From positions 186,001 to 250,000 of the forward strand of contig NZ_SMSJ01000005.1 in NCBI RefSeq assembly GCF_004355005.1: a stretch of 64,000 bases of DNA. The letters run 5' to 3'. The DNA is from Dankookia rubra (GTDB taxonomy: Bacteria; Pseudomonadota; Alphaproteobacteria; Acetobacterales; Acetobacteraceae). Positions 1 to 12,784 of this stretch are shown here, one piece after another. Below the pieces are notes generated by a model. The model was not told the origin of the DNA, searched no databases, and saw only the letters and a list, made by a program, of their open reading frames with translations. The stretch's first letter is position 1. Each line of letters opens with the position of its first letter. A program made the translations under genes and the position numbers.

Positions 1-1843
1 ACGGCGCGGCCATCGGTTCAATCCGCACAAGCTGCTGCTCGACCCCTATGCGCGCCAGCTGCACGGCGAGCTCCGCTGGTCGGACGTGCTGCTCGGCTAC
101 CGTCCCGGCGGCGGCCGGACGGACCTGTCCTTCGACCGCCGCGACAGCGCGCCGGCCATGCCGAAAGGCGTGGTGGTGGATGACAGCTTCGCCTGGGGCG
201 ACGACCGAAATCCCGGCACGCCCTGGGACCGCACGGTGATCTACGAGGCGCATGTGCGCGGCCTGACCATGCGGCGCGAGGACATCGCCCCGCGCGAGCG
301 CGGCACCTTCCGTGCCCTGGCCGAGCCCCAGGTGATTGAGCACCTGCAATCCCTCGGCGTCACCGCGATCGAGCTGCTGCCGATCCAGGCCTTCCTGCAG
401 GACCGCTTCCTGGTAGCAAGGGGTCTGAAGAACTACTGGGGCTATTCGACCCTGTCCTTCTTCGCGCCCGAACCCCGCTACCTCGTCGAATCCTGGATGC
501 GGAACGAGCTGAAGGTGGCGGTGCGCCGGTTGCACGGTGCCGGCATCGAGGTCCTGATGGACGTGGTCTACAACCACACCGCCGAGGGCAGCGAGCTCGG
601 CCCGACGCTGTCCTGGCGCGGGCTCGACAATGCTTCCTACTACCGCCTCGTCCCGGGCGACGAACGGCACTGCATCAACGACACCGGCACCGGCAACACG
701 GTGAACCTGTCGCATCCGCGCGTGCTGCAGATGGTGATGGACAGCCTGCGCTACTGGGTCACCGAATACCGGATCGACGGCTTCCGCTTCGACCTCGGCA
801 CCATCCTTGGCCGCGAGGGCCACGGCTTCGACCCCGGCAGCGGCTTCTTCGACGCGGTCCGCCAGGACCCGATGCTGTCGCGGGTCAAGCTGATCTCGGA
901 ACCCTGGGACATCGGTCCGGGTGGCTACCAGCTCGGCAACCACCCGCCGGGCTTCGCCGAGTGGAACGACCGCTTCCGCGACGGCACCCGCCGCTTCTGG
1001 CGCGGCGATGGCGGCATCCGGGCGGAGTTGGCGGCGCGGCTGACCGGCTCGGCCGAGCTGTTCGACCGCCGCCGGCGGCGGCCCTGGGCCGGCGTGAACT
1101 TCGTTGCCTCGCATGACGGCTACACCCTGCGCGACACGGTCAGCTACGAGGAGAAGCACAACCACGCGAATGGCGAGGACAACCGCGACGGCCACAACGA
1201 CAACTACAGCCGCAACTGGGGCGTGGAGGGTGAAACCGGCGACGCCACGATCCGCGCCACCCGCCTGGCCGTGCTGCGGGCCATGCTGGTCACCGTCTTC
1301 GCCTCGGCCGGGACGCCGATGCTGCTGGCCGGCGACGAGATGCTGCGGACCCAAGGCGGCAACAACAACGCCTACAACCAGGACAACGAAACGAGCTGGA
1401 TCGACTGGGCCCTGGCGGCAACGCCGGAGGCCGAGGCATTGCGCCGCTTCACCGCACGGCTCGTGGCGTTGCGGCAACGGCTGCCGCCGCTGCGACCCGC
1501 CACCTTCCTGCACGGCGCGACGGAACTTCGGCCCGGCCTGAACGACATCTCCTGGTTCGATCAGCATGGAAAACCGATGACCCCCGAGGCCTGGAACGAT
1601 CCCGAGGCGCGCACCCTGGCGCTGCGCCGTGCCGCCGCGGCCGAAGCGGGCGGCGTCGACGTCACGCTGCTGCTGCTGAATGCCGATGCGGCCGGCCATG
1701 CCTTCGCGCTGCCGCAACCGACGCTGGACTGGCGGCTGATGCTCGATAGCGGGCACCCGGATGCCGCCGACCGCCCGGTGCTGGATGAAGCCGTGCCGGT
1801 CGCGCCGCGCGGCGCCGTGCTGCTCGCGGCGCGGCTGGCATGA
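1..1843 (+). CDS. glgX: Glycogen debranching enzyme GlgX (5' end outside the window)
   Basis: Hydrolyses alpha-1,6 branches of phosphorylase-limit glycogen in the cytoplasm (GH13). The reading frame is already open at base 2, so the N-terminal CBM48 part is missing. Visible GH13 landmarks are DVVYNHT, the nucleophile Asp in DGFRFDLG (codon at 791), the acid Glu in SEPWDIG (codon at 899), and ASHDGYTL with the third catalytic Asp. The acidic loop rich in Asn and Asp (EDNRDGHND) is typical of GlgX and TreX. It overlaps treZ by 4 bases (ATGA), so the two are probably translationally coupled. It supplies linear maltodextrins to the downstream malQ, treY and treZ products. An isoamylase/TreX label would be an equally valid family name. 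Confidence 0.93.
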   Translation, partial: RRGHRFNPHKLLLDPYARQLHGELRWSDVLLGYRPGGGRTDLSFDRRDSAPAMPKGVVVDDSFAWGDDRNPGTPWDRTVIYEAHVRGLTMRREDIAPRERGTFRALAEPQVIEHLQSLGVTAIELLPIQAFLQDRFLVARGLKNYWGYSTLSFFAPEPRYLVESWMRNELKVAVRRLHGAGIEVLMDVVYNHTAEGSELGPTLSWRGLDNASYYRLVPGDERHCINDTGTGNTVNLSHPRVLQMVMDSLRYWVTEYRIDGFRFDLGTILGREGHGFDPGSGFFDAVRQDPMLSRVKLISEPWDIGPGGYQLGNHPPGFAEWNDRFRDGTRRFWRGDGGIRAELAARLTGSAELFDRRRRRPWAGVNFVASHDGYTLRDTVSYEEKHNHANGEDNRDGHNDNYSRNWGVEGETGDATIRATRLAVLRAMLVTVFASAGTPMLLAGDEMLRTQGGNNNAYNQDNETSWIDWALAATPEAEALRRFTARLVALRQRLPPLRPATFLHGATELRPGLNDISWFDQHGKPMTPEAWNDPEARTLALRRAAAAEAGGVDVTLLLLNADAAGHAFALPQPTLDWRLMLDSGHPDAADRPVLDEAVPVAPRGAVLLAARLA

Positions 1844-3630
1844 CCGGCTTCGCGCAGGCGACCCGCTGGGGCGCGACGCTGCTGGAGCCGCTGGCGGAGC
1901 TGCCGCGCACCCATTTCCGCATCTGGGCGCCGGACGCGGCGCAGGTGACGCTGGAAGTGGCGCAGCACGCCCCGCAGGCGATGAACGCGCAGGAAGGGGG
2001 CTGGCATGAGGTGGTGGCGCCGGTAGGCGCCGGCGCGCAGTACCGCTTCCGCGTCTCGCCCGACCTCGCGGTTCCGGACCCGGCCTCCCGCCTGCAGGCG
2101 GGCGACGTGCACGACGCATCGGTGGTGGTCGATCCCCGCGCCTATGCCTGGCAGCAGGCGGGCTGGCGTGGCCGGCCCTGGCACGAGGTGGTGCTCTACG
2201 AGCTCCATGCCGGCACGATGGGCGGCTTCGCCGGCGTGCAGGCGGCACTGCCGCGGCTGAAGGATCTCGGCATCACCGCAATCGAGCTGATGCCGATCAA
2301 CGATTTCCCCGGCGCGCGCAATTGGGGCTACGACGGGGTGCTGCCCTATGCGCCGGACACCACGCTCGGCACGCCGGAGGCGCTGAAGGCGCTGGTCGAT
2401 GCCGCGCACGGCCTGGGGCTGATGGTCTTCCTAGACGTCGTCTACAACCATTTCGGGCCCGACGGCGCCTATCTGCACGCCTATGCCAAGCCCTTCTTCG
2501 ACGAGGGCATCCACACCCCCTGGGGCGCCGCGATCGACTTCAAGAAGCCGCCGGTGCGCGACTTCTTCGAGGACAACGCGCTGTTCTGGCTCAACGAGTA
2601 CCGTTTCGACGGGCTGCGCTTCGATGCCGTGCACGCCATTGCCGAGACGGATTGGCTGGACGTCCTGGCCGCCCGCATCCGCCGGGAAATCCCGGACCGC
2701 CACGTTCATCTGGTGCTGGAGAACGAGCGCAACGGCGCCCGCCACCTGAAGCCCGCCGGCGGTTTCGACGCACAGTGGAACGACGACGGCCACAACATCC
2801 TGCACCCGCTGCTGACCGGCGAGCGCGAGGGCTACTACGAGGACTTCGCCGAGGACGGCGCGGCCAAGCTGGCGCGGGTCTTGTCGGAGGGCTTCCTGTT
2901 CCAGGGCCAGGTCTCGGGGCATCTCGGCGCACCGCGCGGCGAGCCGTCGGCCCATCTGCCGCCGACCGCCTTCGTGCTCTTCCTGCAGAACCACGACCAG
3001 GTCGGCAACCGCGCCTTCGGCGAGCGCCTGCCGGCCCTTGCCGATCCGGAGGCCCTGGCAGCGGCGACGGCGCTGCTGCTGCTCTCCCCGCAGATCCCCA
3101 TGCTCTTCATGGGCGAGGAATGGGCGGCGACGGCGCCCTTCCTGTTCTTCACCGACCACAATGCCGAGCTCGCCCCGTTGGTCACTGCGGGACGAAGGAA
3201 GGAGTTCGCCAAATTCGCCGCCTTCCAGGACCCGGCAAAACGCGAGCGCATCCCCGACCCGAATGCGGAAGGCACCTTCCGCGACTCGATCCCGGATGCG
3301 GTTGAGGCCGGGCGCCCGCCGCATGACGCGGTGCTCGCCCTGCATCGCCGGCTGCTGGCGCTTCGCCGCGACCGCATCGTCCCGCATCTGCCCGGTGCGG
3401 CCGCACTCGGCGCCGAGGTCATCGGCGAGAAGGCCGTGCTGGCCCGTTGGCGGCTCGGCGACGGCAGCACCCTCACCATCGCCACCAACTTCGGGGCCGG
3501 GCCGGTACCCTGCGATGCCGCCGGCGAGACACTGTTCGAAAACCACGCCGGCGCGCTCGGCACCGGTCGCTTGGCGGCGCGTTGCACGGTCGCCCTGATC
3601 GACCCGCCGCGGCAGGATGGTGGGGCATGA
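1840..3630 (+). CDS. treZ: Malto-oligosyltrehalose trehalohydrolase TreZ
   Basis: Second enzyme of the TreY/TreZ route: it cuts trehalose off maltooligosyltrehalose. The protein has 596 residues, the usual family length, with an N-terminal CBM48-like domain (THFRIWAPDA near residue 25) and a GH13 barrel. Catalytic residues fit the family: Asp262 in LRFDAVHA, Glu294 in LVLENERN and Asp386 in NHDQVGNR. The start ATG overlaps the glgX stop (ATGA). malQ follows after 13 bases. The family call is firm because the neighbouring gene encodes TreY, its obligate partner. Confidence 0.95.
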   Translation: MTGFAQATRWGATLLEPLAELPRTHFRIWAPDAAQVTLEVAQHAPQAMNAQEGGWHEVVAPVGAGAQYRFRVSPDLAVPDPASRLQAGDVHDASVVVDPRAYAWQQAGWRGRPWHEVVLYELHAGTMGGFAGVQAALPRLKDLGITAIELMPINDFPGARNWGYDGVLPYAPDTTLGTPEALKALVDAAHGLGLMVFLDVVYNHFGPDGAYLHAYAKPFFDEGIHTPWGAAIDFKKPPVRDFFEDNALFWLNEYRFDGLRFDAVHAIAETDWLDVLAARIRREIPDRHVHLVLENERNGARHLKPAGGFDAQWNDDGHNILHPLLTGEREGYYEDFAEDGAAKLARVLSEGFLFQGQVSGHLGAPRGEPSAHLPPTAFVLFLQNHDQVGNRAFGERLPALADPEALAAATALLLLSPQIPMLFMGEEWAATAPFLFFTDHNAELAPLVTAGRRKEFAKFAAFQDPAKRERIPDPNAEGTFRDSIPDAVEAGRPPHDAVLALHRRLLALRRDRIVPHLPGAAALGAEVIGEKAVLARWRLGDGSTLTIATNFGAGPVPCDAAGETLFENHAGALGTGRLAARCTVALIDPPRQDGGA

Positions 3631-3643
3631 CCGGGGGACCAGC

Positions 3644-5680
3644 ATGACCACCGACGACCAGTTGCGCGCCATGGCGGAGGCCGCCGGCATCGCCACCACA
3701 TGGCGCGACGTGCATGGGAAGGAGCAGTCGGTCGGCCCCGACACGCTGCGCGCGGTAATGGCCGCCCAGGGCCTGCCGGAGGATGCGGCCGAGGCACGCG
3801 AGACGCTGCGCGCGCTGGCCGACCGCCTGCCGCCGCTGATCACCGCGACCGTCGGCCCGGATGGCGTGCAAGTTCCGGGCGCCGAGATCGGCCATCGCTT
3901 CCGCCTGGACATCGAGGGCGGCAACCGCATCGAGGGGCATCTGGAACAGGGCTGGGGCGGCGAGGCGCGGCTGCCCGCCATCTCCACCCCCGGCTATCAC
4001 CGGCTGCACCTAGACGACGCGCATTGCATTGTGGCCGCGGCGCCGGCGCGCTGCGTGACGCTCGACGATCTCGGGGCCTCGGCGCATGGCGGGGCGCTGC
4101 CCTGGGCGCTGGCGGCGCAGATCTATTCGCTGCGCTCGCCGCGCGACATGGGGATCGGTGATTTCGGCGGCGTCGCGGCGCTGGCGCGGGCCGCCGGACG
4201 GCGCGGCTGCGCCGCCATCGCGGTCAGCCCGGCGCATGCGCTGTTCTCCGCCGATGTCGGGAAGTACGGGCCCTATTCGCCCTCCTCCCGCATCTTCCTC
4301 AACGTCCTGCACGCCGATCCCGCCGCCGCGCTGGGCCATGTCCCTGACGACTTCGGCTCGCCCGATACGCTGGTCGACTGGCCCTCCGCCGCGCGCCGCA
4401 AGCTGGATCGGCTGCGCGCGCTGTACGAGGCGGCCGCCGACCACCCCGGCTTCGTCGACTACCGCAACGAGGCCGGCGCTGCGCTCGAGTCCCATGCGCG
4501 GTTCGAGGCTTTGCACGCGCACCTGCTGGCGCGCGACCCGGCGCTCTGGGGCTGGCGCGACTGGCCCGCCGAGTTCAACGCCCCCAACAGCCCCGGCGTC
4601 ACCCGCTTCGCCCGCGACAACCCGGCCGAGGTCGCCTTCCACGCCTTCTGCCAATGGCTCGCCGATGCCTCGCGCGGCGCGGCGCAGCAGGCGGCACGGG
4701 ATGCGGGCATGCCGATCGGGCTCATCGCCGACCTCGCCGTCGGCACCGACGGCGGCGGCAGCCATGCCTGGTCGCACCAGCGCGCCATCCTGCCGGATGT
4801 GACGGTCGGCGCGCCGCCCGACATCTTCTCGCCGCTCGGCCAGGATTGGGGGCTGACCGCCTTCTCGCCGCTCGAGATGAAGGCCGGCGGCTTCGCCGCC
4901 TTCCTCGAACTGGTCCGCGCCGCCTTCCGCCATTCCGGCGGCGTGCGCGTCGACCATGCGATGGGGCTGCAGCGGCTCTGGGTCGTGCCGCGCGGCGCCG
5001 GGCCGGCGGAGGGCGCCTACCTGCAATACCCGATCGACGACCTGGTGCGGCTGCTGGCGCTGGAATCGCACCGCCACCGGGCGATCGTCATCGGCGAGGA
5101 TCTCGGCACCCTGCCGGAAGGCTTCCATGGCCGGATGGAGAAGGCCGGTATCCTCGGCATGAAGGTGCTGTGGTTCGAGCAGGAGCAGGACGGACGCTTC
5201 CTCGCCCCGCGCCACTGGCCGCGCAACGCGACGGCGATGACCACGACGCACGACCTGCCGACGGTGGTCGGCTGGTGGCAGGGCCGCGACATCACCTGGC
5301 GGGCGGAACTCGGCCTTTTCCCCGATGTGGCGACGGCGAAGCGGGAGGAAGCCCGGCGCGAGCAGGATCGCACCGCGCTCTGGACCGCGTTCCTCGAAAG
5401 CGGCGCCGCCACCGGAGACCAGCCGGAGCCGGAGGATGGTGAGGCCGTGGTCGACGCCGCCATGGCTCATGTCGGCGGCGCCGGCTGCGCGCTGGCGATC
5501 CTGCCGCTCGAGGATGCGCTCGCCCTGCCGGAGCAACCCAACCTGCCCGGCACGGTCGACCAGCATCCGAATTGGCGACGCCGACTGGATGGCGAAGCCA
5601 CGACGCTGCTCGATGCGCCGGCGGTGGCGCGGCGGCTCGAGCTTTTCGCCCGCGCCCGGCCATCCCTGCAGGAAACCTGA
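3644..5680 (+). CDS. malQ: 4-alpha-glucanotransferase (amylomaltase) MalQ
   Basis: Transfers alpha-1,4-glucan segments between maltodextrins (GH77), recycling short chains left by debranching and by TreZ. The chosen ATG gives MTTDDQLR and is preceded by GGGGGA; an ATG 27 bases upstream overlaps treZ and is less likely. The first ~150 residues form the extra N-terminal domain of the E. coli-type MalQ. Catalytic residues are Asp437 (RVDHAMGL), Glu485 (IGEDLGTLP) and Asp537 (TTHDLPTVV), close to the E. coli positions. The 73-base gap before treY holds a GC hairpin around 5714-5730 and a GGAG box 8 bases before the treY ATG. Confidence 0.95.
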   Translation: MTTDDQLRAMAEAAGIATTWRDVHGKEQSVGPDTLRAVMAAQGLPEDAAEARETLRALADRLPPLITATVGPDGVQVPGAEIGHRFRLDIEGGNRIEGHLEQGWGGEARLPAISTPGYHRLHLDDAHCIVAAAPARCVTLDDLGASAHGGALPWALAAQIYSLRSPRDMGIGDFGGVAALARAAGRRGCAAIAVSPAHALFSADVGKYGPYSPSSRIFLNVLHADPAAALGHVPDDFGSPDTLVDWPSAARRKLDRLRALYEAAADHPGFVDYRNEAGAALESHARFEALHAHLLARDPALWGWRDWPAEFNAPNSPGVTRFARDNPAEVAFHAFCQWLADASRGAAQQAARDAGMPIGLIADLAVGTDGGGSHAWSHQRAILPDVTVGAPPDIFSPLGQDWGLTAFSPLEMKAGGFAAFLELVRAAFRHSGGVRVDHAMGLQRLWVVPRGAGPAEGAYLQYPIDDLVRLLALESHRHRAIVIGEDLGTLPEGFHGRMEKAGILGMKVLWFEQEQDGRFLAPRHWPRNATAMTTTHDLPTVVGWWQGRDITWRAELGLFPDVATAKREEARREQDRTALWTAFLESGAATGDQPEPEDGEAVVDAAMAHVGGAGCALAILPLEDALALPEQPNLPGTVDQHPNWRRRLDGEATTLLDAPAVARRLELFARARPSLQET

Positions 5681-5753
5681 GCGCCCCTCACGGCATTGGC
5701 TCCGTTTGTTGAAGCCGGCGCGCCGCGCCGGTTGAGCTGACGGAGACCGACCC

Positions 5754-8551
<2,798 letters not shown>

Positions 8552-8555
<4 letters not shown>

Positions 8556-9946
8556 GCCGCATCGTCGTCGTCTCCAACCGCGTGCCGGTGCCGCAGGGCA
8601 ATGCCGGCCAGGCCGGGGGGTTGGCGGTCGCTCTCCTCGGACTCATGCAGCGCCGCGGCGGGCTCTGGTTCGGCTGGAGCGGCGCGGTCACCGAAGCCCC
8701 GGCGCCGCCAGGCCTGACCCAGCGCGGCGGCGTGGGCTATGCGACGATCGACCTGACCGAAGCGGAGCATCGCGGATATTATACCGGTTACAGCAACGGC
8801 GTGCTCTGGCCGATGCTGCACAGCCTGCCCCACCTGATGTCGTTCCGCCGGCAGGACCTCGACGTCTACCGCCGCGTCAACCGCCGCTTCGCCGACAACC
8901 TGGTGCCGCTGCTGCGGCCGGACGACCGCATCTGGGTGCACGACTACCACCTTATGTCGCTGCCCGGCGCGCTGCGGCAGCGCGGCGTCCTGGGCCCGAC
9001 CGGCTTCTTCCTGCATGTTCCCTTCCCGGCGCCGGAAGCCGCGGCCGTTGCGCCCGGCATCCGCGGCCTGGTGCAGGACGTGCTGGCCTGCGACCTGCTC
9101 GGCTTCCAGACCGCGACGGACCGCGACAATTTCGCCGCGACCGCGGTCGGCTTCGCAGGCGCGGTACGGACCGACGACAATTTCGTCGAACTCGGCGGCC
9201 GCCCGGTTCGCCTCGGCATCTTCCCGGCGGAGATCGCCGCGCCGGAATTCGCCGCCACCGCCGCGGCGCAGATGGAAACCGAGCCCTACCGGCTGCTGGC
9301 GCGCTCGATGCGCGGCCAGGCGCTGCTGCTGGGTGTCGACCGGCTGGACCCGACCAAGGGACTGCCGGAGCGACTGGAGGCCTTCCGCCGCGTCGTCGCC
9401 CGCCGCACGGCACGCAGCCTGACCATGCTGCAGATCGCCGCCCCCTCGCGCGAGGACGTGGCGGCCTATCGGCGGCTGCGGCAGGAGATCGACGCTGCGG
9501 CCGGCGCCATCAACAGCGAGTTCGGCGAGCCTGACTGGACCCCGCTCCGCCTGCTGGCGCGGCCGCAGACCCGCGACACGGTGGCCGGCTTCATGCGCCA
9601 GGCACGCGTCGGCATCGTCACGCCGATCCGCGACGGGATGAACCTCGTCGCCAAGGAATATATCGCCGCGCAGGATCCGGCCGACCCGGGGGTGCTGGTG
9701 CTCTCGCGCTTCGCCGGCGCGGCGGCGCAGCTTGACTCCGCGCTGCTGGTGAACCCGCACGATGCGGAAGGCATGGCGGAAGCGATCTGCGCCGCGCTCG
9801 ACATGCCGCTGGCCGAGCGACGGATGCGCTGGCAGGCCGCCTGGGCGGCCATTGCCGGCGCCTCGCCGGAGGGCTGGGGACAGGATTTCCTCCGCGCCCT
9901 GGCGCCGGAGACGCTGGACCGGATGCCGATGGCGGGGACGGCCTGA
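8552..9946 (+). CDS. otsA: Alpha,alpha-trehalose-6-phosphate synthase OtsA
   Basis: GT20 glycosyltransferase that joins UDP-glucose (or another NDP-glucose) and glucose-6-phosphate. The start ATG overlaps the treY stop; the same frame stays open far upstream inside treY, but only this part is protein-like. Family landmarks: VVVSNRVPVP at the N-terminus, GLWFGWSG, WVHDYHL, and the donor-binding Arg264/Lys269 pair in DRLDPTKG; RDGMNLVAKE and the C-terminal helix follow. Length is 464 residues, as in E. coli. No trehalose-6-phosphate phosphatase (otsB) lies in the window, so completion of this route depends on a gene elsewhere. It ends the operon; the next gene is convergent. Confidence 0.95.
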
Positions 9947-9970
9947 CAAATACCTGCGCAGACCACCTGA

Positions 9971-11149
9971 TCAGGCACGGCGCATCCCGGTGACCTGGCC
10001 TTCGCGGTCCACCCGGTAGCGCCGGCCGGCCCAGGCGATCTCGCGACCGAAGGCGCTGCCGAGCCAAGCCGCCATCGCCAGCAGCCCAGCCGCCAGGCGG
10101 AGCCAGGTGCCCTGGCCGAGCACGCGACGCGCCTCGGCCGCGGCCTCCGGCGGCAGGATCGCCGCGGCGATGGCGCAGCGCAGGCGGATGCGGATGCCGT
10201 GCAGCAGCACGGCGAGGCCGATGCAGGCCAGCGCCGCCGGATCCCCCGCCGCCAAGCCCGCCAGCGCCGCCGCGCCGCCGAGCGCCGGCACCAAGGCGCC
10301 CAGCCCGACCAGCGGCCAGAAGGCCGGCAGGTGCAGCCGCAGCAGCCGGTACTGCCGCGCGCCGAATTCCAGCACGCCTCGGACATCCAGCGCCACCGGG
10401 CTCGGCGGCCGCACGGTCAGCGGGGCATAGACCAGCAGGCCGGCGGCGCGGGCCGCGCGGGTCAGCACCAGGTCGTCCGACATGGCGCGGTCCCAGAGGC
10501 GCGGCAGGTCGAGCCGGTCCATCGCGTCGCGGCCGATCGCCGTCGCGCCGCCCCAGCAGATGTTCCAGGACGGGGAGCGCGGCAGCGTGGCGATCCCAGC
10601 CTCGATCAGCGACAGCGCTTCCGTCGCCAGGCCGGCGCCTGGCATGGGCAGGATCCAGCGATAGCCGGTGGCGATGGCGCCCTGGCCGGTCAGCACCGGC
10701 CGCAGCAGGGCGCGGAGCTGGCCGGGCGGCGGCAGGGTATCGGCATCCAGCGTGACCACCGCGGCGTCGCCGGAGCGCAGTTCGCGCAGGGCGGCCAGCA
10801 GGTTCTGCACTTTCTGTCCGCGGCCTTCGGCCGGACCTGCGACGGCCAGTGTGGCGCGGCCGGGATGCGCAGCGACGTAGCGGGCCAGCAGCGGATGCGC
10901 GGGGTCGTCCGCCGCTTCCACCGCGAAGGCGACGCGCCAGTCCGGCCAGTCCTGCGCCGCCAGCGCCACCAGGAAGCCGGGCAGCACCGGCCCGGCGCCG
11001 CGGACCGGCACCAGGACCAGCACGGGGGGCGTCGCCGCCGGCCAGGGCTGCGGCCGGCGCAGCAGGCGCAGCGTCACCGCGCCGGCAACCGTCGCCAGCG
11101 CCGCCAGCACGAGCCAGGCCGCCACCAGCCCCGCCGCCACGAATCCCAT
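9971..11149 (-). CDS. GT21-type membrane glycosyltransferase, HpnI/ceramide glucosyltransferase-like
   Basis: Predicted inner-membrane glycosyltransferase of about 392 residues. An N-terminal membrane helix (residues ~3-28) is followed by a GT-A domain with VTLDADT (D2), the D3 motif MSDDLVLTRA and an acceptor motif of the QxxRW type (RQYRLLR), then three to four C-terminal membrane segments and a short tail GRRYRVDREG. This D1-D2-D3-Q/RxxRW order is the GT21 pattern of ceramide glucosyltransferase and of HpnI, which adds GlcNAc to diploptene-derived ribosyl hopanoid. I infer HpnI-like because of the bacterial setting, but no hpn gene lies beside it. The start is the ATG before the membrane helix; the frame stays open further upstream without protein-like sequence. 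Confidence 0.72.
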   Translation of the reverse strand: MGFVAAGLVAAWLVLAALATVAGAVTLRLLRRPQPWPAATPPVLVLVPVRGAGPVLPGFLVALAAQDWPDWRVAFAVEAADDPAHPLLARYVAAHPGRATLAVAGPAEGRGQKVQNLLAALRELRSGDAAVVTLDADTLPPPGQLRALLRPVLTGQGAIATGYRWILPMPGAGLATEALSLIEAGIATLPRSPSWNICWGGATAIGRDAMDRLDLPRLWDRAMSDDLVLTRAARAAGLLVYAPLTVRPPSPVALDVRGVLEFGARQYRLLRLHLPAFWPLVGLGALVPALGGAAALAGLAAGDPAALACIGLAVLLHGIRIRLRCAIAAAILPPEAAAEARRVLGQGTWLRLAAGLLAMAAWLGSAFGREIAWAGRRYRVDREGQVTGMRRA

Positions 11150-11265
11150 GCCGCCCCCCGTCTCCCCGCCACCCTGCCGCCCCGGGCCGCGGCTGCCCAG
11201 GGGTGTTTGCACCGCGGCAGGGCCGGCGGCATCCTCCCGCCGCGAGTGGCGAAGGAGACCCGGCG

Positions 11266-12747
11266 ATGGCCGAATACGACCTGGTGGTGCGCGGCGGCGA
11301 GGTGGCGACCGGCTTCGGCACGGCGCGCTGCGACATCGGCATCCGCGGCGGCCGCATCGCAGCCTTGGCGGACCGCATCGAGGGCGGCGCATCGACGCTC
11401 GATGCCGGCGGCCTGCTGGTGCTGCCCGGCGGCATCGACAGCCATTGCCATATCGAGGAGCCCTCCCGCGGCGGCTATGTCAGCACCGCCGGCACCCCGC
11501 CGGTGACGGTGAACGAGGAGAGCTTCCTCACCGCCAGCACCTCCGCCTTCGCAGGAGGCACGACCTCGGTCGTCTGCTTCGTGCCGCAATGGAAGGGCGA
11601 GGGCATCCTGCCGCGCCTGGCCGACTACGAGCAGCGCGCCGCGCGCGGGATGCTCGACTACAGCTTCCACCAGATCATCACCGACCCGACCGAGGAGGTG
11701 CTGGAGCGGGAGGTGCCGCAGATCGTGGCGAAGGGCATCCGCAGCCTGAAGGTCTTCCTGACCTACGAGCCGCTGCACCTGTCGGACGAGGAGTACATCA
11801 AGGTCCTGGTGGCGGCGCGCAGGAACGGCTGCCTGGTCACCGTCCACTGCGAGAATTACGCCGCCATCAAGTGGCGGACCGAGGCGCTGCTGAAGGCCGG
11901 CATGACCGCGCCGAAATACCACGCCTGGTCGCGCCCGGGCATCGTGGAGCGGGAGGCGACGCACCGCGCCATCGCGCTGGCCGAGCTGGTGGACCAGCCG
12001 ATCCAGGTCTTCCACGTTTCCTGCGCCGAGGCGGCGGAGGAGATCGCCCGCGCCCAGCATCGCGGCCTCAAGGTCTGGGGCGAGACCTGCCCGCAATACC
12101 TGACCCTGACCGGCGCCGACATGGACCGGCCGGGGTTCGACGGCGCCGCCTTCATGTGCAGCCCCTCCCCCCGCACCGCCGAGGAACACGGCAGGGTCTG
12201 GGAAATGATCCGGCGGGGGACGCTCGATATCGTCTCCTCCGACCATTGCGGCTTCTCCATGGGCGGCGACCGCGGCAAGGCGTCCAGCGGCCGGGATGCC
12301 AGCTTCGACGCCATCCCGAACGGCATCCCCGGCCTCGCCGCGCGGCTGCCGATCCTGTTCAGCGAGGGCGTCTCGAAGGGGCGAATCACGCTGGACGACT
12401 TCGTCCGGCTGAGCGCGGCCAACCCGGCCGGGCTGATGGGGCTGGCGCCGCGGAAGGGCATGATCGCGATCGGCGCCGATGCCGACCTGGCGCTGTGGGA
12501 CCCGAAGAAGCGGGTCACGATCACCAACAAGCTCATGCAGCACGCCATCGACTATACCCCCTACGAGGGGCTGGAGGTCACGGGCTGGCCGGTGGCGACG
12601 GTCCGCCGCGGCGCGGTGGTGATGCGCGACGGGGTGGTGCAGGCGGAACCCGGCACGGGCCAGTTCCTGCCGCGCGGCCCCTATGCCATGGCGACCCCGC
12701 GCGGCGTGCTGGCGCATGGCTTCGATGCGGCACCCGCGCCCGGCTGA
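11266..12747 (+). CDS. Dihydropyrimidinase/D-hydantoinase-type amidohydrolase
   Basis: Metal-dependent cyclic amidase opening hydantoin or dihydropyrimidine rings (493 residues, usual length 460-490). Binuclear metal ligands are visible: His60 and His62 in DSHCHIEEPS, the carbamylated Lys162 in RSLKVFLTYE, His194 (VTVHCEN), His250 (QVFHVSC) and Asp326 (SSDHCGFSM). The SHCHIEEPS version, rather than DPHTHLD, is closer to phenylhydantoinase-like proteins, so the true substrate is open. Start: ATG with GAAGGAGA 8 bases upstream. It stands alone on this strand, with no carbamoylase next to it. A racemase-family gene at 39872 is too far away to count as its partner. Confidence 0.85.
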   Translation: MAEYDLVVRGGEVATGFGTARCDIGIRGGRIAALADRIEGGASTLDAGGLLVLPGGIDSHCHIEEPSRGGYVSTAGTPPVTVNEESFLTASTSAFAGGTTSVVCFVPQWKGEGILPRLADYEQRAARGMLDYSFHQIITDPTEEVLEREVPQIVAKGIRSLKVFLTYEPLHLSDEEYIKVLVAARRNGCLVTVHCENYAAIKWRTEALLKAGMTAPKYHAWSRPGIVEREATHRAIALAELVDQPIQVFHVSCAEAAEEIARAQHRGLKVWGETCPQYLTLTGADMDRPGFDGAAFMCSPSPRTAEEHGRVWEMIRRGTLDIVSSDHCGFSMGGDRGKASSGRDASFDAIPNGIPGLAARLPILFSEGVSKGRITLDDFVRLSAANPAGLMGLAPRKGMIAIGADADLALWDPKKRVTITNKLMQHAIDYTPYEGLEVTGWPVATVRRGAVVMRDGVVQAEPGTGQFLPRGPYAMATPRGVLAHGFDAAPAPG

Positions 12748-12784
12748 GCCAGGAACCAGGGCGCGCGGCGGACGCTGAGGCGTC

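Noticed and set aside
5714-5730. GC palindrome between malQ and treY as an operon-splitting terminator
   Set aside because: Short (about 8 bases per arm with almost no loop) and no T run; the operon likely continues.
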